Source of the DNA: Mytilus galloprovincialis
Lineage: Eukaryota > Mollusca > Bivalvia > Mytilida > Mytilidae
Reading direction: 5' to 3'
NCBI RefSeq assembly: GCF_965363235.1
Contig: NC_134846.1
Location: 32,126,218-32,190,217, forward strand
Length of the DNA: 64,000 nucleotides
Part shown: positions 55,017 through 64,000 of the stretch, one piece after another
Layout of the letters: each line of letters begins with the position of its first letter
Position numbering within the stretch: position 1 is the stretch's first letter
Notes under the pieces: generated by a model
What the model was told of the DNA's origin: nothing
The model's database searches: none
The model's input: only the letters and a program-made list of their open reading frames with translations
Translations under genes and position numbers: made by a program

Positions 55017-58000
55017 CTGCAATGAGATACAAACGTATTAACGAAAGGATAATCCGTATTTGATTTTTTTTATACAAATATTATAGTACATCATAATTCT
55101 CGACAAATTTTCTCGTTCCTTCTTATAATTCTGGTACTTTTGATAACTATTATCTCCTGTGTAAAGTAGATCATATGATCAGCTCATGTCTTAAATTGTG
55201 TTGGTTAATGTTTTTGGTTCGTAAGATGTTTCTCGAATTGTGGTTAATATTTCTGCATTCATGATTAAACTTTTAGAAGAGTTTCTGACATAGTTGGATT
55301 TAAAGACTGATATTTTTGATTGATACTGCCACTTTTGGAAAACCACACGAAAATCATGAGAATGGCTTTTTATCTTTTAAACAAAACGTGCCTAAGTTTT
55401 CCTCGATTCATATATTTTTTTTTTGAAAATTCATTCTACAAATAGTTTTGTAATCTATGCCCGCGATTTCGCGGGTGTGGTCTAGTTTCTTTTTAATCAT
55501 AAATGGTGTTATAGAATACGACGATGTTCCTATTTTTGATGTTACACGCATTTTGATATTAACCTTCATTGTGAGTGCTCGCCACTTAAAAATGTTAAGG
55601 CAAAGTTATTTCCGTGTATAACGATTTTATGACTTCCATTCTCCATTTTATTACTCAAACGATTCATACTATTTTACCTACAAAAAAGGAATTACGTATG
55701 CCTACTTTATGATAGTTACTTGGTTAAATCATCTTTAACTATACAGGTATGGGTTTAAAAAAGCGTACTGAATCACAACGAGCATACATTAAAGTAAACG
55801 TATCTTTATTTTGCGTAAATGTATAAGTTATGACATAGAGACTTAGCTTTTATACATAGATACATATTTGATGAAAGGTAAAGAAAAAAATAAATACTTA
55901 ACACAAATGAAATTTCAAAACACAAAGTCCTATATCAAATTGCCAAATTAAACCAGAAAAACAGCTCTCGTTTTATAACTAGTTAAACCTCTCACTTGTA
56001 AAAAAGGGGATAACGATACTAAAGGGACATTTAAACTGATAAATTGAAAATAACCTGACAACGCCCTAGTTGTACGACATTCATTTATAATAACATTATA
56101 CTGACAACAATGTGTTAGGTAAATAAAGGACATAAAAATGTATATAAGAAAAAGTATTTTACCCTTCTAAACGACATATAACTACGACAGCTATGATTGT
56201 AAGTACTATGCCTCCACAAACACCAGTTACAATTCCTGAAATAAATAAAAATAATTAGTCCATCAGCTGGTAGGGCAAAATTTCAATTCTGTGTTACACC
56301 CCAGGGTACCGCAATTTTTTTGTATAAATTTAAAGAGTAATATCTGAAGAATATTTAAAGAGGTGTTAGACTTCTGAAAAAGTGTCCAAAAGGGGTTAAC
56401 AGGGGACGTATTTAAGGGTATATCAAAAATTTTGTTTTGCACATATTTACAGAAAAATGTAAAAAATAACCAAGTATTCAGTACTATTGTTTTTATTAAA
56501 TGGAACACATCATATCTAATTAAAACGCAGGCTAATTTTTAACTATTTTTTAAATCGTAGAGGACCAAGAAAAAAGGGGGAGGGTAATTTCAAAAAGTCA
56601 TGATTTTGAATGAAAAGAAGCATACGTACTAATTTTCTTGATAAAATGGTATATATTTTTTTACATTGAAACATAGCGCATAAAGTAACTAAAGGCTGTT
56701 GAAAAAACATTTAAAGGTGAGACACAAAAACATAGAATCCACGACAAACCCAAACATAAGCAACCAGAAATGCACGATTCTGTCATATATTTATACATCA
56801 CATTCATGAAATAACTCTCATATTAAAACACACAAAAATGTCAGGGTTTCTAGATCTTTATTTTTTAAAATTGTTTTCAACAACCGAATCACCACATTTA
56901 AAGGTCACTCAGAAGGTCAATCCATAGAATCATCATCAGTTTGGTGACCTGCATCTACCGAATTATCATTATCATCATTTACATCATCTTCGTCGTCATC
57001 GTTAGCAATATCAACGATTTGGTAATCCTTATATCTACAAGCTTTCCAGCATTAACATACAGCTATCTGTTCAACACAGTGTTGAACACATGAACATCTT
57101 TTGTTGGCACATGCTTTACATGAACAGCACATCAGAATTATCAAAGCATCTAACGCTGGTGGTTGGTCTAACCAATTGATACTGATCAAAGCGTTCTAAA
57201 CGATCCAACCATAGCTGTTTGGCAACAGACCAGTGTTGTGTTTAAAAGCAGATTTCCAAATCTTCGTCTGAAAGTTAGCTTGTTTAATGTGTCTTAACAT
57301 TGCATCTTTTGCATTTCAAAACGTTCTGATCTTTATTCATCTATATTTTTAATTAGAAACACGAAAACCTCTCGAGTGTTTTGACAACTCTTCGCCAACC
57401 TCTTCAAAGGTTTCACCAAGATGGAATAGACCATCTGAAAACTCCACATAACGTGCCAAAAAGGCGAATGCTTTGGTTTTTTCCTTACAAGACAAAACAC
57501 TTACTGAATCATAACCTGTATTGGCGTGAAATCCTGGTAGTTTTCTACGAACATGCTCACCAAATTTCGCACACATTGATTGCACATTTGATAATCTGCA
57601 TTTGGAAGATGTATCTGTCAGACTAACAATATTAGAATTGATATGCAACAGTGAAAATAGTAAGCCAATACTTCCACATCAGTGTCAGAAGGTTTTTTAT
57701 AATGGAGTCGTAACCTTTGTCAGCTGCATGTTTTTGCATTAAGAAACATTTTTATCGGCTTCTTCCTGTTTGATTGTAAGCTTACACCACTCTACGCTAT
57801 TTCATTTTTAACATATATTTTGTGGCACATACTTCCATGTGATACATATAAATCAATACATTCAAGTGTAAATCTATAGGATTGTTTACTCTTTTCCAAA
57901 CCAAAGAATTCAACAAGAGCAACTTTAATTCCCCCAACTAACAACCATTTCTTCCATTCCCAAGAACACGATTGTGGTGTTCTAGAACTTATCGTACTGA

Positions 58001-61000
58001 TAAATGACCTCCCAAGAATCTGTCGTTCTAATTTCTTTATGAATATTGTGGGATAATAATCAGTGACAAAATCAATGCGGGACCTCTTTTTGAAACTAAA
58101 AGGATGATTTTTTAAATAATAATTGCCAAATCGAAAAAAGTGCTTGGTATCCTAGTAATGAATTGAATAACTGTCATGTCATCAAATTCCTAAGGAATGC
58201 CCTTTTCTAAAAGACCACCTAGGACAGATTTTAAGTTTTTGCATTACATGTGTACCTTCAAAGTTTGCAAGAGACATTGGAAGAGGACATAATTCAAACT
58301 GGAGAATGTATCGCAAAACCAAATATCTTGTCTTGACTATGACAAGCAGGCGACATTTTTTTTTTGTATCTGTTCTCAATATTTTGTTGTTCTTATCAGC
58401 CATTATCTGCTTGCCTTTTATTTCCTTTTTTAAAAATGTAAACAATGATTTACTTTTGAGTGTTTTGAAGATATCGGTTGACTTTTGAATGAGCCGTTCC
58501 GTAATAAAAATTTCTGTAGCAAATTTTCCCTTTTCATACGCGTTTAGAAGGTCGCACATTAATTCCGAAGAAGCAACAGAACCCGAGAACAAGCCATATA
58601 ACTGCTCAGATGTTTGGATTTGACCAGCTTTGCAGTGTCTGACACAATTTCAAAACATCAGTTTCGTCTCGCTTCATTCGAGTTTTTCTGAGTTCTTTTT
58701 GGGCGGATGTTTCAAGGTTAACCATCCCTACCAAATGTCGACATTTATGGGTAGACTTTACATAGATAAATTCAGCCGTATTTGACGTGAAACTGTACTT
58801 ATGTATCCCGTCATACTTTGAACCACACCATTATTTTATTTATTATTTTTACTGTAAGTCTGTTTTTTGTTATATCTACTTTACGTGAGTCTGCATTTAT
58901 GTATGCCGTCATACGACAAAATTATTTTTATGTCTACCTGTGCGAATTTCAAACGCGCAATTTTACACCAGTAATGAAAACCTTCTTTCATTTATGGGTA
59001 GACTTTACATAGATAAATTCAGCCGTATAGGAAAAGCAAAATGAGAATGTTGAATTTGATGTATGCCTTTTTGTGCTACTTTGTTACATTTGTTGTTTAT
59101 GTAGTGATATTAAGATGATAACACAATATTGAATGTTGTACCCCTATTTTTGACATTTTTACTCTTTGAGTATGTTTGTTTTGTTCATGCATCGTTGACA
59201 ATGTAATGGAATTTGATGCGACTGTCATACAAGTGAGAGGTTTAGCTAGCTATAAAACCAGGTTCAATCCACCATTTTCTACATTAGAAAATGCCTGTAC
59301 CAAGTCAGGAATATGACAGTTGTTATCCATTCGTTTGATGTGCTTGGACTTTTGATTTTGCCTTTTGATTTTTGATTTTCCTTTTTGAATTTTCCTCGGA
59401 GTTCAGTATTTTTGTGTTTTTACTTTTTAAGGAGGATATTGAAGCTCTTTCATGTGCATTTAGCAACCAATGTTTATCAGAATCTTTATTTAAACTGAAA
59501 CCAACAAAGCCATTTTTTTGGTATCTCTAAGAAACCTAAGAAAGTAAAAAGTATTACCAAATCCCACAACTGACAATTTGTCGTTCGTTCAAAGCGATGT
59601 TTGTCGATTGAATGACTTAACAATCTTAAGTCAATCATTACATACTAAAAAACAAAATGTTATCAAGCACACCTTTATTGAGTTCGACAGGGTGCACCTT
59701 TTCTGAACACAAAAAAATCACCTTAATTTGTATTTTGTTCATAAATATTTCGTTACACATTCACTTTATAAAATAATTTGTTTCACAAAAACATCATAAA
59801 TCGACAATTAAATGTGTGTTTTCAGTTGCAAATTGATAATGCTTATGTGTGAATACAATGTACATGTTGTATACTGAATCAAAGACGGTAATTTGGTGAT
59901 TTCCGGTATTTCACGAGTATTTGCACGTACATATATTTTATGAAATAATTCATATTTTAGACGATATATAAATACTGCAAATGATTTATACATTGCATAA
60001 TGATTAATTCTCAAGTTTAATTAACTAAAACGGGTAATTGTATAACGAATTTCTTTATAAAAGGAGAAAATATGCCTTAATTTGAACCAAAAAAATCGGA
60101 TTATTTTTAATGTAAAAAAATTTTTTTTTTTAAACAAAAAATCTTCCGAGTTACAATTAATATGATAGTTTTGTATCTGTTTTAGTTGTTTAAACCTATA
60201 CTTTATTTTTTTTTAATTGCTTTATATTAAAAATCTTATTTAAAAATTACTTAGTCGTGATTGCTAAATGAGGGGACCATTGAAAGGGACGTTTTTAAAC
60301 CTCTTTTGGACACTTTTTTTTTAGTCTAACACCTTGTATTTTATCAATAAGATAATGAAGTTGAATTCTATCAAAAAAAATCGCGGTACCCTGGGGTGTA
60401 ACACAAATTCCTTAATTAGCGCGCTTTTGAGAACTAGCTGATGGACTAAATCGTTTAGAGCTAAATTAAAATAAGATCAAATCTTATAATTACTATTAAT
60501 TGCCGAATGGAAATCCGTCGTTACTTACCAAGCAGTACAATTCATTCAAAATCATATTAACTGTAACCTATTACCTACGAATTCGGATAATATAAACAAA
60601 TAAAAGATAAGTATTATAATAAAAATAACACTGTATACATTTCATGCGTCCTGAGCGAGTTTCTGAATTAACCCAGATCAGGAACGCTCAAACAAAACAT
60701 CAGAAAGATAAGAACAGTTTATGGTAACAAGTTATCAATACACGTAGCAACTTTGATTTGTCCAAACGTCTTGTTTTTTATGAATTTCAGAGGATCTTAA
60801 CTTAGTATGATACTCAAACACAGACTGTTCTGTGGCATAAAGATTATTTTGTTTGCCAAACGTAGTTTTATTCATTGCTCGATCTAATTTCTAAAGTGCA
60901 GTTGATGTTTCTAAATGATTTTCATTATGGCAATTGATCTTATGTATCCACGTTTGTTGGTTATGTCTAAGTTAACAAGTATCTCAAAATCTGGTATTCA

Positions 61001-62335
61001 TCATCTATATCCTAAATAATGGTCCATAGTTTGTGCATCATATATGGGTATCAATACTCATATACGTATTATAGAGATGTGATACCACCAAAGCAACTAA
61101 TAATGCAGCTACAATTTTTTTTATGTAAAACATAACAATATAAAAATACATCCAAGCTTGCAGTATTCGTTAAATTCAATAAATGATACGAAAAAAGTAA
61201 GGTGAAATATATTACCAATGATATCATATGGTATAGATGGCCCAACATATGTTTTCTCCGCTCTTGCTGTTATATCTGCGAATAATACTTAATGAATGGC
61301 TATTATTTATTTTGAATTAATTGAACCATAAAATTAATTTTTGACTCTTCACATTGAATAATCTGTAAAATGTGAAGAGTCAAAAATTAATTTTATGGGT
61401 CAATAAATTCAAAATAAATTATTGCCATTCATTATAAATACATTTCTATCAAAAATAAGGCAAAGCACTGTTTATATTACCAATATTAACAATAACAACG
61501 TACACACATGTTGGCGTATGAATACAGAACGTCAGAGTGGGCGTGTCGCCATAAAAATAAAACTAATAATTCTAACCAATCAGAAGACAGTAAATACACC
61601 AAATTTATTCATATACATATGGAAGATCACATACTTTATTTATTTTTTTTCGTTTTAAAGAACGTACAATTGCCTCTACTTGCTTAGATGCTTTGTTGTC
61701 CTCATACTAAACCATACTAAATTTCGGTATCATTTTTCAAATTTGCGTGAGGAGTGAGGAAGTTTTGATCTTCTCGTAAGTGATGTATACATTTTTGATA
61801 ATTGACGACCTTATCTCAACTTCAAGCTTACATAAATACATTAAACCAATTTTTACTATGATATATACATTAAATACAAAAATATTGTTTGTATAAAAAA
61901 AAAAACTTTTTGTTACACATCACTCTAACTTTAACATTGCACAGCTTAGCGATCCTTTTTCAAGGGATAGAAAAAAAACTTAATTTTTTTTTTGTATTAA
62001 TCAATGTTAATTGTGTCACATGTACGCAAAACAAACTCTATGTTAACGTACAGCAAAATACTTACCACTACATTGATACGTAACCGTTATAGTTTTGCTG
62101 GTAACGTAACAGTCTTTATACCCGCTCATAAAATCCGACATATTGAGTTTGCATTGATCCGATTTGTTGACCTTTCTACAGAATGTGTTCAGCTCACTTT
62201 CAATAGATTTTTCCGGACAATCTTTCTGTTTACTGATCAAGTGTGTTGGTTCCAGTGATAAACTAATGTCACCCGAAAGGAATTGTTTTTCACATTCTAT
62301 TTTAATTGGTCTATAGATATCTTTGCAATTGTTTC
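54827..62335 (-). CDS. Receptor D (partial): SUEL-like 2, stalk, transmembrane and short divergent tail; 5' part outside the window
   Basis: Four exons: 62066 to about 62335 (SUEL-like domain 2), 61216-61275 (stalk), 56163-56235 (transmembrane) and 54827-55016 (tail). Phases agree with receptor C at each junction (1-1, 1-1, 1-2). By analogy the signal peptide, SUEL-1 and MAM exons lie to the right of the window. Two points are odd. The expected acceptor of the SUEL exon reads ACATG, without AG; an AG at 62321-62322 would work but would drop the first cysteine. The tail is 62 residues against 135 and shares no clear sequence with the other tails, yet it has YESS, YDSL and YYNM sites. A 4.2-kb element and a palindrome lie in the introns, both very close to acceptors. 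Confidence 0.7.
55925..56130 (-). repeat. Mussel repeat fragments of families 3 and 4
   Basis: AAACCTCTCACTTGTAAAAAAG (family 3) then AGGGACATTTAAACTGATAAATTGAAA and CCTGACAACGCC (inverted family 4). Boundaries uncertain. Confidence 0.45.
56163..56235 (-). CDS. Receptor D: transmembrane exon
   Basis: 73 nt, acceptor TTTCAG, donor GTAAAA after GG, phase 1 in and 2 out. Encodes IVTGVCGGIVLTIIAVVVIC, close to receptor C. Confidence 0.78.
58742..59028 (+). repeat. Direct 40-bp repeats bracketing 207 bp
   Basis: CATTTATGGGTAGACTTTAC and the next 20 bases occur identically at 58742-58781 and 58989-59028. This is a local tandem duplication of 247 bp, or a long duplication around an insertion. Confidence 0.7.
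59135..59430 (-). repeat. Mussel interspersed repeat, family 3, copy on the minus strand
   Basis: ACAAGTGAGAGGTTTAGCTAG, GCCTGTACCAAGTCAGGAAT and CCTCGGAGTTCAGTATTTTTG are the inverse of the family 3 order. A clean copy nested in the 56255-60449 element. Confidence 0.7.
61216..61275 (-). CDS. Receptor D: stalk exon
   Basis: 60 nt, phase 1-1, acceptor TTCGCAG, donor GTAATA. Encodes ITARAEKTYVGPSIPYDII, a short linker that ends like the receptor C stalk (PNDVI / PYDII). Confidence 0.65.
61290..61434. repeat. Near-perfect palindrome, 66-bp arms and 13-bp loop
   Basis: Arms 61290-61355 and 61369-61434 pair with about five mismatches. The innermost 30 or so bases (AAATTAATTTTTGACTCTTC and onward) pair perfectly. 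In RNA this would fold into a long hairpin. It lies in a receptor D intron and ends 14 bases before the stalk exon acceptor. Possibly a MITE. Confidence 0.85.
62066..62335 (-). CDS. Receptor D: SUEL-like domain 2 exon, acceptor uncertain
   Basis: 270 nt if it starts where the paralogues do, with donor GTAAGT. Contains ECEKQF, KDCPEK, FCRKV, DQCKL, KDCYV and VTYQCS, matching exon 5 of B and C. No AG precedes the expected start (TTTTACATG). The nearest phase-keeping AG gives a start at 62320 and a loss of the NNC stretch. Confidence 0.65.
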
Positions 62336-62436
62336 CATGTAAAATGCAAAATACATTGTTATGTGCATATCAAAATAGTGTTATATATCTTCACCTATTG
62401 AGTTACATAATTATCAAATGTACCAGGATTATAATT

Positions 62437-62620
62437 TAATACGCCAGACGCGCGTTTCGTTTACTTACGACTTATCAGTGATGTTTATATCAAAATATTC
62501 ATAATGCCAAACAAGTACAAAGTTGAAGAACATTGAGGACCCAAAATTCCAAAAAGTACTAGTACATACGATTAGCGACACAACTATGAAATTTTAAATA
62601 GACGATCAAACTATGTTAAA
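62437..62620 (+). repeat. Mussel GCCAGACGCGCGTTTCG repeat, copy 2
   Basis: ACGCCAGACGCGCGTTTCGTT, GACTTATCAGTGATG and CATTGAGGACCCAAAATTCC, collinear with 33270-33548. Confidence 0.65.
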
Positions 62621-63764
62621 GATCAGCTGATTGTTGCAATTGAACACTCAGGTAATAATGCCCTTAACGTTGGGGATAACCTGGTCGTGTATGGTATGTA
62701 GACAAAGCAAATATCTGAAATCGGCATGTATATTGCAAAAAATGCTGATACATGATATGCTGTTTTTCCCTTCAAAATTGCTTTTGTACATGTTGTAGTT
62801 TAACATGTCAAGCAATTGTGATATTCCAGAATTATTCCGCTTTTAAAATATACTCATTTTTATCTGAAAACTTTTCTATACAGTGGGATTTTCAGTGAAC
62901 GAAAACAAAAGACAACTCACTTTCCCATATAGAGTCGAGAAAGCCAATAATAAAACAATACCGGTGACGATACTGATCAAGAGTTATTTCTAAATATTTG
63001 TTTTGTATATAATACAGAAATTTTTTGTTCAATTGTGTTATTAGAAATATACATGCAAATACCCGATGTTTTATGTTCAGTATTTATCGAGATAATTGCT
63101 TAAGAAGCTTGTGAACCTCTAATTAAAAAACGGCAAAACTTTGCTGCATATGAAAAAAAAATGGGAAACAATAATGTTCATACAAATTCAAACGTTCTTT
63201 CTGGTCACAAATAACCCGAGTGTTTCAAAAGTTATCATGTTATGATTTCTCGAAGTATGTTTTTTTCACACCTAAGTTATCGAGGACATACGTCTGTTCT
63301 TGTGATATGTACATGCAAAAGAGAAATATTGTTGCTTCATGAATACAAACATTTAAAAGTCTGACTGTACAGGTTTAAAGATGTCGTCTCGCGTTTTGTT
63401 CATGTATTTGTGGTTTTCTCGATCTATTCACATTTAATATTTACATCGATATAAGGTCTGTTTGAATTTGCTTAGCAACTTAATTTTAAAACTGCCAATC
63501 TTTGCTGCATATCAATCGATTCCTTTGAAATGTTTTCATTTTCTTTCTCTGATCTAGCTGTATATATTAATATATACTAGTCGTCTAAACATCAACCCAA
63601 CAATGTTAGATATACTAGTATATACAAAAAAACTAACAAGTTCCGTAGAGGTATACAGACAGTAAAAAAATGAATTGAAGTTGGTACAAATACAATATTT
63701 CAATCCTGGTATCTATAATGAGTTTATTTGTTACTTAAGGAAGAAAATGATATCTTTGAGTTGA
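62621..63764. other. Receptor D intron, nothing recognised
   Basis: AT-rich sequence upstream of the SUEL exon on the minus strand. No SUEL-1 or MAM exon was found here, so they lie beyond the right edge. Confidence 0.45.
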
Positions 63765-64000
63765 CATTTTTATAGTTCGTTCTTATGTTGTACTGTTATA
63801 CCACTATCCCGGGTTTGGGGGAGGGTTGGGATCCCGCTAACATGTTTAACCCCACCACATTATTTATGTATGTGCTTGTCCAAAGTCAGGAGCCTGCATT
63901 TCAGTTGTTGTCGTTTGTTTATGTGTTACATATTTATTTTTCGTTTATTTTTTTTTTATATAAATAAGGCCGTTAGTTTTCTCGTTTGAATTGTTTTACA
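63765..64000 (+). repeat. Mussel interspersed repeat, family 2, cut by the window edge
   Basis: GTTCGTTCTTATGTTGTACTG start, TTTAACCCCACCACATTATT and AGGCCGTTAGTTTTCTCG, collinear with 33750-33980. Confidence 0.65.

Larger units (their letters stand above)
56255..60449 (-). mobile_element. Broken 4.2-kb element with about 200-bp inverted ends
   Basis: Left end TTAGTCCATCAGCT and its inverse at 60436-60449. Matching continues inward with GTGTTACACCCCAGGGTACC, then GGTGTTAGACT and AGTGTCCAAAAG in the same order on both sides, so the ends are inverted over about 200 bp with gaps. Minus-strand coding remnants lie between about 56917 and 58800: a Cys-rich stretch (CKACANKRCSC) and an acidic end (DDDEDDVNDDND). 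The frame is interrupted in several places. I do not recognise the superfamily; a DNA transposon is likely from the inverted ends. Later repeats (58742-59028, 59135-59430) are nested in it. Confidence 0.6.

Noticed and set aside
57381-57626. Plus-strand gene within the 4.2-kb element
   Set aside because: It is a shadow of the minus-strand remnant in the same place.
1-64000. Retrovirus-like, LTR or Polinton fossils
   Set aside because: No long terminal direct repeats, polymerase-like motifs or capsid-like frames were recognised in the window.
1-64000. tRNA or rRNA genes
   Set aside because: No cloverleaf with A and B box pattern and no rRNA core sequence was seen by eye.

Overview
The window looks like nuclear DNA of a marine bivalve, most probably a mussel (Mytilus). 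It is AT-rich and gene-poor, with long introns carrying GT/AG splice signals, and it is crowded with short non-autonomous mobile elements. Several of these (the element with GGGGAATGTGTCAAAG, the one with CTGACTTGGTACAGG, the one with GCCAGACGCGCGTTTCG) are ones I remember as very abundant in mussel sequence. No rRNA, tRNA, CRISPR array, operon or bacterial gene was seen, and no retrovirus-like or Polinton-like fossil was recognised.

The coding content is a head-to-tail cluster of related type I membrane receptor genes, all on the minus strand. The two that lie wholly inside (receptor B, 31904 to 22722; receptor C, 46873 to 36540) have the same eight-exon plan: signal peptide (76 nt), SUEL/galactose-binding lectin-like domain 1, MAM domain split over two exons, SUEL-like domain 2, a short stalk exon, a transmembrane exon (73 nt) and a tyrosine-rich cytoplasmic tail (406 nt). 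Every ectodomain exon is bounded by phase-1 introns, and the transmembrane exon ends in phase 2. The eight exons of receptor C add up to 1620 nt, an open frame of 539 codons plus stop. Receptor B has the same plan but its first lectin exon is 2 nt short and out of frame. Receptor A (7515 leftwards) is cut by the left edge after its MAM domain. Receptor D enters from the right with SUEL2, stalk, transmembrane and a different, short tail ending at 54827. An orphan transmembrane plus tail cassette (10259 to 8188) with no ectodomain nearby lies between A and B; its tail carries a 13-bp deletion.

The most interesting reading is that this is a family of lectin-like surface receptors whose binding domains have diverged while the signalling tails of B, C and the orphan stayed very similar. 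The tails carry repeated tyrosine sites, including an acidic DEDGTYDV-type site that recalls, but does not match, the vertebrate hemITAM. The tail of D is instead short, with YDSL and YYNM sites. A role in innate recognition is plausible but is inference.

Between and inside the genes are: a CACTA-type element with subterminal repeats in receptor A intron 1 (4618-6255); a composite insertion of about 3.26 kb directly behind the receptor B stop codon (19454-22712), which separates it from its ancestral 3' flank at 19095-19453; a 2.4-copy 500-bp repeat element (16540-17828); several TA-flanked MITEs; a broken 4.2-kb element (56255-60449) whose end lies 18 bp from the acceptor of the receptor D transmembrane exon; a 66-bp-arm palindrome just upstream of the receptor D stalk exon; and two elements built from many copies of one short motif (47141-48076 and about 50244-51276).
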